NCBI GenBank assembly: GCA_003484235.1
Contig: DNDP01000270.1
Span: forward strand, 31,438-45,595
Direction of reading: 5' to 3'
Length of the DNA stretch: 14,158 bases
From: Verrucomicrobiales bacterium
GTDB lineage: Bacteria > Verrucomicrobiota > Verrucomicrobiia > Limisphaerales > RI-55
Under the pieces are notes generated by a model. It searched no databases and was not told where the DNA came from. It worked only from the letters and a program-made list of their open reading frames with translations. Shown one piece after another: positions 1-7,571 of this stretch. Position 1 is the stretch's first letter; every line of letters starts with the position of its first letter. A program made the position numbers and the translations under genes.

Positions 1-274
1 AGAGATGTCCATCGGCGTCAAACGCCATCGCGCCGACCAGATTCTGCGGCAACCCGTCCCGGCTGTCCCAGAACTGCGTCTGGTACTCGTCGTAGAGATC
101 CCGCTGCAGATCGCGGGTGCTGAACTCGGCCCGAAAATCCGTCTCGATCCTCACCGGATCCGCCGCCATGACGGCGGCACAGGACAGCAACCCGCCCAGC
201 AGGATGGACCCTGCAGGGCTCATTCGAGGATCTTGAGCCCGCTGACGGACCAATCGCTGGCTGGCACGGTTCAT
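1..274 (-). CDS. N-terminus of an exported two-component-regulator propeller (Reg_prop) protein, partial
   Basis: The gene runs off the left edge, so only 91 codons are visible. Reading from the ATG at 274, an Arg-rich stretch is followed by a hydrophobic segment (SILLGGLLSCAAVMA) that looks like a signal peptide. The mature part then contains WDSRDGLPQNLVGAMAFDAD, the hallmark of the first Reg_prop beta-propeller repeat (W-x-x-x-D-G-L-P-Q-N-x-V-x-A, then D-x-D-G). Such repeats form the periplasmic sensor domains of hybrid histidine kinases and of some GGDEF or LuxR-type regulators. The output domain lies outside the window, so the protein class cannot be settled. An internal ATG at 223 would give a tidier signal peptide and is a realistic alternative start. 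LLSC could also be read as a weak lipobox. The gene lies 103 bp downstream of mpl on the same strand and could be co-transcribed or have its own promoter there. Confidence 0.72.
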   Translation of the reverse strand, partial: MNRASQRLVRQRAQDPRMSPAGSILLGGLLSCAAVMAADPVRIETDFRAEFSTRDLQRDLYDEYQTQFWDSRDGLPQNLVGAMAFDADGHL

Positions 275-309
275 TTTCGCCCTACGCGTCACGCGCGACG
301 ATGGACCAT

Positions 310-327
310 GGAAGGGTCGACCTTTCC
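310..327. repeat. Imperfect 18-bp palindrome upstream of the propeller gene
   Basis: GGAAGGGTCGACCTTTCC reads as a palindrome with a single mismatched pair (positions 5 and 14). It lies 36 bp upstream of the ATG at 274 and downstream of the mpl stop, which is where an operator for the propeller gene would be expected. No regulator is known; a chance palindrome in GC-rich DNA is possible. Confidence 0.3.
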
Positions 328-377
328 GGAGTCGGGTTTCAATGACAAGTTGGCCCTGCTCGACATGGGATCCAGGC

Positions 378-1772
378 TCAACCCGGCCGGGGCATCGACA
401 GCAAACGTTCGTGCAGCCCGCCGAAGCCGCCATTGCTGAAAACACAGACGACATCTCCGCCGGTGGCGTGCCCGGCAATCTGCCTGACGATGGCATCGAC
501 GTCGGGAAGATACCAGGCCGGCCGGCCCCGGCCGACGATGTCCCGCATCAACCGTTCCGGATCCAGCCGCTCGGCTTGGGGAAGCTGATCGAGGCGAGCC
601 ACCTGGGAGACCACGACACAGTCGGCTTCGACCAGGGCGGACGCGAGTTCGGCCTGAAAGACATTGCGACGGGTGGTGTTGGAACGGGGCTCGAAAACGG
701 CCCACAAACGGCGCCCGGGAAACCGGAGCCGCAGGGCGCGCATGGTCTCCCGAATGGCGGTCGGGTGATGTCCGAAATCGTCGATGATGGTCACGCCATT
801 GACCTCGCCGCGAATCTCCTGTCGCCGTTTGATGCCTTGAAAGGTGTTGAAGGCGGCCTGGATCCCGGCGTCGGAAAGGCCGCAATGACGCGCGCAGGCC
901 ACCACCGCCAGCGCATTGCGAACGTTCAGTTCGCCCACCATGGGCACGCGGAACGTCACATCTCCGACCCGGAATGCGGAACCGTCGATGCCGATCGCGA
1001 GGTTCCCGGCACGCAGATCATTTGCATCGCCCAGTCCGAAACGTCGCACCGGGCAGTGTTTCACGTTCAGCAGCGGTGCGAGGTCCGGATCGTCGCCGTT
1101 TGCCAGGAGCAGCCCGTTGCCGGGGATGATGTTGATCAGCCGCCGGAAGGCGGTCTGGATCGCCGCGAGATTCTCAAAAATGTCCGCGTGATCGAACTCG
1201 AGGTTGTTGATCAGCGCCACCTCGGGGAGGTAGTGGACGAACTTGCTCCGCTTGTCGAAAAAGGCCGTGTCGTATTCGTCGCCCTCGATGATGATCCATT
1301 CGCTGTCGGTGAAGCGCGCGCCCCGGCCGAAGTTGTTGGCGATGCCGCCGATCAGGTAGGAGGGGTTGAGGCCGTTGTGCTCAAACACCCAGGCCAGCAG
1401 CGCGGTGGTCGTCGTCTTGCCGTGGGTGCCGCAAACCACCAGTGAACGGCGGCCGCGGATGAACGATTCCTTGAGCAGCTCGGGGAGTGAACAATAGCGC
1501 AGCCGCGCGTTGAGCACCGCCTCCACCTCCGGATTGCCGCGGGAAAGCGCGTTCCCGACGACGACCAGGTCCGGCCGGGCATCCAGATTGCCCGCCGAGT
1601 AGCCGGCGGTCACGGCGATGCCCCGGGATTCGAGGAACGTGGACATGGGGGGGTACACGTTCTGGTCCGAACCGGTGATCTTGATGCCGCGCTCCTGCAA
1701 CGCCGCCGCCACCGCGGCCATGGCGGTACCGCAAATGCCGATGAAATGAACCGATCGAAAACTCGCCGTCAC
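378..1772 (-). CDS. mpl: UDP-N-acetylmuramate:L-alanyl-gamma-D-glutamyl-meso-DAP ligase (Mpl)
   Basis: This is the murein-recycling ligase that joins recovered tripeptide L-Ala-gamma-D-Glu-meso-DAP to UDP-MurNAc with ATP in the cytoplasm. The 464 residues match the family's usual length (about 457 in E. coli). The N-terminal Rossmann domain starts with SVHFIGICGTAMAAVAA (residues 7-23), as in MurC/Mpl. The Mur-ligase P-loop GTHGKTT is at 115-121. The acidic segment EGDEYDTAFFDKRSKF (163-178), followed by NNLEFDHADIF (189-199), is typical of Mpl rather than MurC. The C-terminal domain carries the EPRSNTTRRNVFQ segment. Translation starts at GTG; no ATG lies upstream in frame that keeps the Rossmann start. 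It lies 108 bp downstream of the signal peptidase gene on the same strand, so co-transcription is plausible. Its presence implies DAP-type peptidoglycan and a Gram-negative-like recycling route. The identification is firm. Confidence 0.96.
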   Translation of the reverse strand: MTASFRSVHFIGICGTAMAAVAAALQERGIKITGSDQNVYPPMSTFLESRGIAVTAGYSAGNLDARPDLVVVGNALSRGNPEVEAVLNARLRYCSLPELLKESFIRGRRSLVVCGTHGKTTTTALLAWVFEHNGLNPSYLIGGIANNFGRGARFTDSEWIIIEGDEYDTAFFDKRSKFVHYLPEVALINNLEFDHADIFENLAAIQTAFRRLINIIPGNGLLLANGDDPDLAPLLNVKHCPVRRFGLGDANDLRAGNLAIGIDGSAFRVGDVTFRVPMVGELNVRNALAVVACARHCGLSDAGIQAAFNTFQGIKRRQEIRGEVNGVTIIDDFGHHPTAIRETMRALRLRFPGRRLWAVFEPRSNTTRRNVFQAELASALVEADCVVVSQVARLDQLPQAERLDPERLMRDIVGRGRPAWYLPDVDAIVRQIAGHATGGDVVCVFSNGGFGGLHERLLSMPRPG

Positions 1773-1880
1773 GCGGCGGAGAATGCGTGGAAGCGTGCAG
1801 CCGGGGAAGAAGGAATTGAGCTGCCGTCGCAGTCGGGCTGGCCGGCGAAGCTGCTCGTGAACCAGGTGGACCGCAAGGAC

Positions 1881-2588
1881 TCAGGGCATCGCCTGGAAAA
1901 ACCGGTTCCAGCGCGGCAGGTGGTAGTGATCCCGATCCACCGAAAAGGCGACGTGGGTCGCGCGACCAAAGAGCTGGCTGCGATGTACCGGGCCGAAAAA
2001 CCGCGAGTCGAAACTGTCGTCGCGGCTGTCGCCCAGCGCGAAGAAATGATCCGCCGGCACCACCACCGGATCGAACGAGCGCAATGCCGGCCTGCCCGGC
2101 AGTGCCATGACCGGGTGCGGGTGTCCCGGCAGGGCCTCCGAAGCAACCCGGGACGCCGCCGGCAGCTCGCCGGCAACCTCCGCCAGCATTTCAGCATCGA
2201 CCGGTTCGTAGCCGATCGGTGCACCATTGATCCAGAGCTCGTTGTTGCGCATCTCGACTGAATCTCCCGCCACCGCCACGACCCGCTTGACCAGGCGCTT
2301 GCCATCGTGGGGCGATTTGAAGACGACGACGTCGCCGCGGGCGGGCTCGCCCAGTTCCAGCAGGTGCCAAAGGGTCAAAGGAAAACGCAGGCTGTAGGCC
2401 AGCTTGTTGATCACCACCCGGTCACCTTCAAGAATGCTGGGCTTCATCGAGCCGGTCGGCACATCGCTCCAGTCGGCCACCGCGGACCGGATTCCGGTGA
2501 TGACCACCAGAATCGGCAGCATGGGACGACCCCAGTTCTTCCACAGCCGGATTGCGTGTCGCCGAAACTTTGGTCGTTCCATGGGCAC
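1881..2588 (-). CDS. lepB: Signal peptidase I
   Basis: A membrane-anchored serine protease that removes signal peptides from exported proteins on the outer face of the inner membrane. One hydrophobic anchor is visible near residues 23-34 (MLPILVVITGI). It is followed by box B, PTGSMKPSILEGD, with the catalytic Ser47. Box D has the general base Lys101 in LVKRVVAVAGD, and box E is ALGDSRDDSFDSRFFGPV near the C-terminus. At 235 residues it is short compared with the 324-residue E. coli enzyme, having one visible membrane anchor instead of two, but all catalytic boxes are present. The first possible start is GTG at 2588; the ATG two codons later (2582) begins MERPKFRR and may be the real start. 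It follows the metallopeptidase-like gene by 25 bp, which suggests a shared transcript. Confidence 0.95.
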   Translation of the reverse strand: MPMERPKFRRHAIRLWKNWGRPMLPILVVITGIRSAVADWSDVPTGSMKPSILEGDRVVINKLAYSLRFPLTLWHLLELGEPARGDVVVFKSPHDGKRLVKRVVAVAGDSVEMRNNELWINGAPIGYEPVDAEMLAEVAGELPAASRVASEALPGHPHPVMALPGRPALRSFDPVVVPADHFFALGDSRDDSFDSRFFGPVHRSQLFGRATHVAFSVDRDHYHLPRWNRFFQAMP

Positions 2589-2613
2589 TTGGACCGCCGG
2601 AAGGGGTGTTTGT

Positions 2614-3612
2614 TCAATCCCTCGACGGCGCCGAAAGCTCCATCAGCAGCGCCTTCAGGCTGGAAACGACCGCCGGGCTGGGCAAATCGGATTCGCCAAG
2701 CATCAGCAGGGCGAAGTTGTCCGCCAACACCTCTTCGGGATGGATGATGTAGGAGGTATTGCGACCGATCTGCTCGAAGAACCCGCTGACGGAGTCGGGA
2801 GCGTGCAGCACCGGTTCCCCCTTGCGCAGTGCGGGCTTCCAGCCGTCTCGCTCCTCCGCGATTTCAAGGAGGCGAAACTCGAGAAACGCAAAAAACGACC
2901 GCCGGTCAACGGAACGATATTCCGGCTCCCGCGAGTACAGGAATGGCATGGCCGTGAAATGCCGATCATCCCTCTTCACCGTGATGGCGTGTTCGATGAT
3001 GGGTGCGTCGGGATTGGTGATCCGGCGATCCTCCCAGATCTGGGGCAGCTTCACGGCGCCAACTCGCCGAAAACCGACGATCCCATACATTCGATCCCGC
3101 AACTGCGGCTGGTGCCGGCTCAACACGTGAAACAGTTCATGCAGCAGCAGCCGCTCAAGCTGACGCGCCGATTCGGACAGCTTGGCCACCGGCAGGATGA
3201 CTGCATTGCCACGGGTGTAGGCCGCATCGCCCTCCTCCTTGCCGGTCGTCTTGATCAGCCAGACAGTCTCCGGAAGCGCAAGCCGCCATCCCGCGAGGTG
3301 TCCTTGCACGCGCTGAATCGCCGGCTCCAGCACCGAAGTGTCCGCTGCGGTCCACTCGCGAACCTGGCCGGCAACGAACTCCAGGAACTCGGTTTCCGTG
3401 ATCGCGCCCTCCCGTTTGATGCGGGCCGAGCGGTCGAAGGCACTGAGCGCACGGATGAATTCATCCCGCTCGCCAAGGAGCGCGCGCCCGCGCTCGGGCG
3501 TTGCCAGTGCGATGCGGCTCGCACCCTCGATCAGCGCCCAGGAGTCGGTGGCGGCGGAAATTCGCCAGCTGCCTGCCAGGATCAGCAACATCGTCACCGT
3601 CAAGATCCGCAT
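2614..3612 (-). CDS. Exported zinc-metallopeptidase-like protein (HExxH), unknown family
   Basis: I do not recognise a named family. The 332-residue product starts with a clear Sec signal peptide (MRILTVTMLLILAGSWRISA, probable cleavage near residue 20). In the middle it has HELFH at 158-162, preceded by the hydrophobic helix RQLERLLL. This is the classic HExxH zinc site with H158 and H162 as ligands and E159 as general base. Near the C-terminus, HPEEVLADNFALL (291-303) places Glu293 or Glu294 about 131 residues downstream, a plausible third ligand as in gluzincins; the E-x-L-A-D-N-F pattern resembles metallopeptidase helices that supply this residue. No further domain or membrane segment is seen. 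It probably acts in the periplasm or outside the cell. It is the first gene of the minus-strand cluster leading into lepB. The peptidase function is inferred from the motif; the substrate is unknown. Confidence 0.8.
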   Translation of the reverse strand: MRILTVTMLLILAGSWRISAATDSWALIEGASRIALATPERGRALLGERDEFIRALSAFDRSARIKREGAITETEFLEFVAGQVREWTAADTSVLEPAIQRVQGHLAGWRLALPETVWLIKTTGKEEGDAAYTRGNAVILPVAKLSESARQLERLLLHELFHVLSRHQPQLRDRMYGIVGFRRVGAVKLPQIWEDRRITNPDAPIIEHAITVKRDDRHFTAMPFLYSREPEYRSVDRRSFFAFLEFRLLEIAEERDGWKPALRKGEPVLHAPDSVSGFFEQIGRNTSYIIHPEEVLADNFALLMLGESDLPSPAVVSSLKALLMELSAPSRD

Positions 3613-3747
3613 GCGCTCAGTATCCGGAAACCTGTCGCCGGTGAAAGCTCAACCATGAATGAAGCAGGTCGATGGCCCAGAGGGATTTCCGCGACCGGCA
3701 TGGACTTGCCCGGGAGACGGCCATACCTTTTGCAGCCTGCCACGTCT
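3613..3747. other. Divergent intergenic region between the metallopeptidase and nuclease genes
   Basis: Promoters for both flanking genes should lie in these 135 bp, but I see no convincing -35/-10 pair, Shine-Dalgarno sequence or strong repeat. In-frame ATGs at 3655 and 3700 could extend the nuclease N-terminus, but the added residues would precede an otherwise well-formed signal peptide. Confidence 0.4.
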
Positions 3748-4788
3748 ATGCCACTTTCACCCGTCCTCAACCGCACCGCCGCGCTGTTCCTGCTCTTGAA
3801 TTCACCCTTTGCAGGTCACGCGTTCGACTACGAGAATCATCGACTGATCAATGAGCTGGCACTGCAGAGCCTCCCGGCGGCCTTCCCCAAATTCGTTCAG
3901 GACACGGCGGCCCGGGAGCGCATCGCCTTCCTCGCAGGAGAACCCGACCGCTGGCGCAACACCCCGGACAACACCTTCAAGCACTGGAACGCTCCGGATC
4001 ATTACATCGATTTTGAGGATCTCGAACCTCTCGGACTGAGCGCGGACAAGCTTCCACCCTTCCGGCACGTCTTCACCATGCAGCTGGGTGAAGCCCGCGC
4101 ACGACACGCGGCCACGCTGCCCGCCATCGACCCCGCGCGGAACCAGGACCGCACCCGCGAACTGGTCGGTTACCTGCCGTGGTCGATCGCGGAACAGTTC
4201 TCCCAGCTGAAGTCGGCGTTCTCCTACCTCAAGGCCTACGAGGAGGGCGGCACGCCGGACGAAATCGCCAACGCCCGGCAGAATGTCATCCAGTACATGG
4301 GGGTGTTGGGACACCAGGTGGGCGACGCCGCGCAGCCCCTGCATACCACCCGTCACTACAACGGCTGGGTGGGGGCCAACCCCAATGGCTTCACCACCAG
4401 CCGCGGCTTTCATTCGTGGATCGACGGTGGCTACCTCGCAAAGCTTCCGGTGGATGCCGCCTCATTGAGAACGAAGGTGCGTTCCGCACGACTGATCCGG
4501 TCCGAGGATCGGGCGACGGCCGAGCCTTCCCTTTTCCCCGAAGTGCTGGCCTACGTCCGCGAACAGCACCGGCTGGTCGTACCTTTGTATCAGCTGGACA
4601 AGGAGGGCAAGCTCTCGCCCGACCAGCCTCAGGGCCGGGATGGCCGGTCGTTCTTTGAGAAGCAGTTTCTCACCGCCGCGCAGATGCTCGGTGACCTTTG
4701 GTTCACGGCGTGGAAGGAGGCTCCGGCGGACACCTACCTTCGCTCCTATCTGGCCCGTCGCAAATTGAACGGCAGCGGACCTTCCTGA
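3748..4788 (+). CDS. Secreted S1/P1-type zinc nuclease (phospholipase C/P1 nuclease fold)
   Basis: A 346-residue exported tri-zinc hydrolase of the S1/P1 nuclease superfamily, which cleaves single-stranded nucleic acid or phosphoester substrates outside the cytoplasm. The start at 3748 gives a good signal peptide (MPLSPVLNRTAALFLLLNSP, cleavage after FAGHA at residue 25). The family's metal ligands are visible in order: His31 (sixth residue of the mature chain, as His6 in P1), Asp67 in GEPDRWR, His85 in DHYIDFED, His189 and Asp193 in LGHQVGD, His199 in QPLH, and His222 and Asp226 in FHSWIDGG. Spacings H189-D193-H199 and H222-D226 equal those in P1 nuclease. The mature N-terminus would be Phe26, where P1 and B. 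cereus phospholipase C have Trp1. It converges with the sulfatase gene. Substrate (nucleic acid or phospholipid) cannot be told from sequence alone. Confidence 0.86.
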   Translation: MPLSPVLNRTAALFLLLNSPFAGHAFDYENHRLINELALQSLPAAFPKFVQDTAARERIAFLAGEPDRWRNTPDNTFKHWNAPDHYIDFEDLEPLGLSADKLPPFRHVFTMQLGEARARHAATLPAIDPARNQDRTRELVGYLPWSIAEQFSQLKSAFSYLKAYEEGGTPDEIANARQNVIQYMGVLGHQVGDAAQPLHTTRHYNGWVGANPNGFTTSRGFHSWIDGGYLAKLPVDAASLRTKVRSARLIRSEDRATAEPSLFPEVLAYVREQHRLVVPLYQLDKEGKLSPDQPQGRDGRSFFEKQFLTAAQMLGDLWFTAWKEAPADTYLRSYLARRKLNGSGPS

Positions 4789-4797
4789 CCGCTGCCG
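4770..4797. terminator. Inverted repeat at the end of the nuclease gene
   Basis: CGGCAGCGG (4770-4778) pairs perfectly with CCGCTGCCG (4789-4797), a 9-bp GC-rich stem with a 10-nt loop that contains the nuclease TGA stop. No U-tract follows, so it is not a textbook intrinsic terminator. It may end or protect the nuclease transcript together with the next structure. Confidence 0.5.
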
Positions 4798-4802
4798 CCA
4801 AT

Positions 4803-4861
4803 CCATCCGCTTTCCGGGAGCGCCTAAGGCTCCCGGTCCGGAGCCGGAAATTGGCGGATGG
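4803..4861. terminator. Large bidirectional inverted repeat between convergent genes
   Basis: The left arm CCATCCGCTTTCCGG (4803-4817) pairs with CCGGAAA (4844-4850) plus GCGGATGG (4854-4861): 15 base pairs broken only by a 3-nt bulge (TTG, 4851-4853). Nested inside, CCGGGAGC (4814-4821) and GCTCCCGG (4829-4836) form an alternative 8-bp hairpin whose loop carries the sulfatase TAG stop. The folding works on both strands and sits exactly between convergent genes, as expected of a shared terminator. No U-run is present on either strand. Confidence 0.55.
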
Positions 4862-6344
4862 GCGAATAGCGGGGGTAGCGTTCCCAGACGTCGGGGTCCG
4901 GACCGAGCCGGGTATCACCGGTCGTTAGCAATTCGTTCCTCAGTTCCCTCTTCAGCCGGACAACCAGTTCCCCGGTTTCCGGCGACGTGGCCTTTGCCAG
5001 GTTGGTCAGACAGGCGGGATCGGTAGAGACGTTGAACAGCTCGAACTCCGGCCGTTTGCTGACCGCGAAATCAAAGTATGGCGCCACCGCAGGTTCCACC
5101 CTTCTCGCAATCAATTCATCGAGCGTCGGACAGGCATCGATGTCGTGGTAGCCCCCGTGCGGTGGCCCGAGCGTTCCGTCGTCGTTCAATTTGCGGGGGT
5201 CCCCCGCCGGCCAGCGGTCGGGTTTGAGGTTCCACACCAGAAGATGGTCTGCCGTGCGCAGTGCCCGCTGGGGATAGGTCCAGTTCTGATGGCGCGACGA
5301 CGAATGCCGTTCTCTACCGGCCAGCAGCGACTTTCTGGGACCCTGCTTCACAGCACCGGTGAGAAGGGGGAGCAGGCTTTGGCCGGTCATCGCCGGTTCG
5401 CCGGGATGCGAAACGCCGGTCGCCTCCAGAATCGTCGGCGCCAGATCGATGAGGCTCACGAGATCGCGGGAGTCGCGGCCGCCAGGAATCCGCGCGGGCC
5501 AGGCGATGGCCAGCGGCACCTGCACGCCGTGCTCGTAGCAGTTCGCCTTGGCCCGGGGAAAAGCCATGCCGTTGTCGCTGGTGACGATGACCAGCGTGTT
5601 CTCCAGCAGACCGGCGGCTTCCAGTTCGTCCAGCATCCGCCCGAGTTGTTGGTCGAACCAGCCGATCTCGAACGCATAGTCGAGCAGATCGCCCCGCACG
5701 GTTTCGGTGTCGGGCAGATACGCCGGCACCTCGACGTCGTCGAGACGGCCGCCCTGTTCCAGACCGATGCCGCGCTTGAACACCCGATGCGGTTCCTGCG
5801 CGCCGAACCAGAAACAGAAGGGAGCTTCCGGCGGGCGCTGCTTGAGAAAGTCGCTGAAGTTGGCGGCATAGTCGGTGTCACTCACCCCTTCCGGGGACTC
5901 GTGCCGCCGGGAATTGTAGGCCGCCCCGGCAGGATTCCGATCGCGCCCGCCGGCCTTGAAGCTGCCCGGTCCCCAGCCCTTGCCGGTGTAGCCCGTGACG
6001 TAGCCCGCCTTTTCCAGCAGCTCCGGATACACCGCGTACTTCGCCGGGAAGGAACTGGCGTGGGTTCCCGCCTCTTCGAGCTGCCAAGGATATCGTCCGG
6101 TCAGCAATGCGGCACGGGAAGGACTGCACCCCGGCGAAGCCACGAACGCCGCACGGAACAGCACACCGGCACCGGCAACCCGGTCGAACGCCGGAGTCTT
6201 CACAAACCCGGAACCGTACGCCGAAGCATGCGGGAAGGATTGATCATCCGAGATCGCAAGGAGGATGTTGGGACGGGTTGCCGCCGAAGCGGCACCGGCG
6301 GCGATGCCGGCGATCAGCAGTGACGCCATCAGCAAGCGGGACAT
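4824..6344 (-). CDS. Exported type I sulfatase, heparan N-sulfatase-like
   Basis: A formylglycine-dependent sulfatase of 506 residues that hydrolyses sulfate esters or N-sulfates on glycans in the periplasm or outside. The signal peptide spans about residues 1-21 (cleavage GAASA/ATRPN). Calcium ligands are in ISDD (31-34). The activation motif is C73-S-P-S-R in PGCSPSRAALLTGR, where Cys73 would be converted to formylglycine by a maturase that is not in this window. GYVTGYTGKGWGPG follows, and TSDNGMAFPRAKANCYEHG supplies the second metal-ligand pair. The TGKGWGPG and DNGMxFPRAK signatures resemble SGSH-type N-sulfatases (probably SulfAtlas S1_8), but subfamily is from memory and substrate is open. 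It lies 97 bp downstream of the lysR gene on the same strand, so read-through is possible. Exported sulfatases are typical of polysaccharide-degrading Verrucomicrobiota and Planctomycetes. Confidence 0.92.
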   Translation of the reverse strand: MSRLLMASLLIAGIAAGAASAATRPNILLAISDDQSFPHASAYGSGFVKTPAFDRVAGAGVLFRAAFVASPGCSPSRAALLTGRYPWQLEEAGTHASSFPAKYAVYPELLEKAGYVTGYTGKGWGPGSFKAGGRDRNPAGAAYNSRRHESPEGVSDTDYAANFSDFLKQRPPEAPFCFWFGAQEPHRVFKRGIGLEQGGRLDDVEVPAYLPDTETVRGDLLDYAFEIGWFDQQLGRMLDELEAAGLLENTLVIVTSDNGMAFPRAKANCYEHGVQVPLAIAWPARIPGGRDSRDLVSLIDLAPTILEATGVSHPGEPAMTGQSLLPLLTGAVKQGPRKSLLAGRERHSSSRHQNWTYPQRALRTADHLLVWNLKPDRWPAGDPRKLNDDGTLGPPHGGYHDIDACPTLDELIARRVEPAVAPYFDFAVSKRPEFELFNVSTDPACLTNLAKATSPETGELVVRLKRELRNELLTTGDTRLGPDPDVWERYPRYSPIRQFPAPDREP

Positions 6345-6441
6345 GAGGACGGTTCATACAGGAGCCGGACGCCGCGCTCAAGCCACCGCTGACCGCCGGA
6401 GCCCTGGACTGCTTCGGAATAAACTGGCTGCCTGCTGCGCG

Positions 6442-7374
6442 TCAGGCCGCCAGTTCCTCGCTGGAGAGGGCGGTCAGGCCGGCGGTGCCTTCGCGGCACA
6501 GGCCGATGAACGATTCCTCCGGCAGGCTCAGCCGGCGACCGCGCCAGTGCAGGATGCCCCACGTGCGACGCAGCTTGCGCCGGCCCAGCGAAAGCGCGAG
6601 CAGCGAGCCTTCCTTGAGTTCCTTCTGGGCCACCCACGGGGCGAGCACGCAGATGCCCAGCTCAAGCTTCACCATCTCCTTGATCGCCTCCATGCTGCCC
6701 AGCTCGATGCAGGTGTTGAGGATCATGTCCTCGCCGAGGAAGTAATCCTCAACCTGCCGGAAAGTGTAGCTCTTCTTCGAGTAGAGCACGTAGTTCTGCC
6801 GCGGAATCTCCGCGCGGGTCACCTGCTCCGCGCGCGCCCACGGATGTTGCGGGCCGACGAGAAATTTCAGCTCATCGGTGAACAGCTCCTTGAACTCGAA
6901 CTGCTCCTCGCGGTGCGGGCGCATGCCGATCGCAAGATCGATCCTGTTGTTCGCCAGCAGATCAAGCAGCTCGGGCGTGTCGCCCGGTTCGATCGTGATC
7001 ATGCACTGCGGGAAGCTCTCACGGAACTCCCGCAGCACACCGGGCAGCAGGTAGGTGCAGAACGTCGTGCTCGCGCCGATGCGCAGCCGCGAGCGCCCCC
7101 ACTTGCCGAGCTGCTTGAGCGATTCCCTGGCTTCGGTCATTTCGCCGAGAATCTTCCCTGCGTGATCGAGCAGTTGTTCGCCCGCCTGCGTGAGCAAAAC
7201 CTTTTTACCCACCCTGTCAAAAAGGCGACAGCCCACATCCGACTCGAGCGCCTTCATCGAGTGGCTGACCGCCGACTGCGAAAGGAAAAGTTCCTTGGCA
7301 GCGAGCGTGAAACTGCCGGTGCGGGCCAGCGTGGCAAATGCCCGCAACTGTCTGCTGTCGAGCGGTCCGTTCAT
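6442..7374 (-). CDS. LysR-family transcriptional regulator
   Basis: A 310-residue regulator of normal LysR length. The winged helix-turn-helix is at residues 6-65, with SRQLRAFATLARTGSFT at its start and LSQSAVSHSMKALE as the recognition segment. The effector domain begins at about residue 93 (RLRIGASTTFCTYLLPG) and includes DTPELLDLLANNRIDLAIG, as in CysB/CbbR-like members. A purine-rich GAAAGGGA ending 8 nt before the ATG is a plausible ribosome-binding site. It is divergent from the GNAT gene, and the nitrate-type transport operon begins about 1 kb beyond its start. LysR proteins NtcB and CmpR control nitrate and bicarbonate transporters in cyanobacteria, so control of the nearby operon, of the GNAT gene or of itself is a reasonable inference. 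The effector is unknown. Confidence 0.92.
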   Translation of the reverse strand: MNGPLDSRQLRAFATLARTGSFTLAAKELFLSQSAVSHSMKALESDVGCRLFDRVGKKVLLTQAGEQLLDHAGKILGEMTEARESLKQLGKWGRSRLRIGASTTFCTYLLPGVLREFRESFPQCMITIEPGDTPELLDLLANNRIDLAIGMRPHREEQFEFKELFTDELKFLVGPQHPWARAEQVTRAEIPRQNYVLYSKKSYTFRQVEDYFLGEDMILNTCIELGSMEAIKEMVKLELGICVLAPWVAQKELKEGSLLALSLGRRKLRRTWGILHWRGRRLSLPEESFIGLCREGTAGLTALSSEELAA

Positions 7375-7571
7375 CTATTAATCCCTTTCATTCGTGTCGT
7401 TCCAACAATCAATCTGGTTCACCGGGTTGCGGTCCATGTTTGAAGTCTGACGGACCGCGAGCCACATCGGCTCGACCACCCATCAGCATGCTCGAAGCCA
7501 AGCCCCGGAGACATCGACAATCCCGCAACGGTGGTTTGAGTTCGGATCCGCGGGCGGGCACGATCGACGCG
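7375..7571. promoter_or_regulatory. Divergent lysR/GNAT regulatory region with a candidate operator dyad
   Basis: This 197-bp region should hold both promoters. GCGGTCC (7429-7435) is repeated in inverse as GGACCGC (7452-7458) with a 16-bp spacer, a candidate operator. Its centre lies about 70 bp upstream of the lysR ATG. On the minus strand TTGATT (7412-7407) could serve as a weak -35 element for lysR, but no clear -10 follows. The assignment to LysR binding is inference. Confidence 0.4.

Noticed and set aside
342..1445. Long plus-strand open frame (367 codons) opposite mpl
   Set aside because: It is antisense to a gene with full family motifs; its translation shows no domain and its length is explained by GC-rich codon bias.
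2404..3654. Upstream extension of the nuclease reading frame, antisense to lepB and the metallopeptidase gene
   Set aside because: The extension lacks family similarity and overlaps two real genes; the signal peptide at 3748 gives a natural start.
5145..6323. Plus-strand open frame (392 codons) opposite the sulfatase
   Set aside because: Antisense shadow of a clear sulfatase; no recognisable motif.
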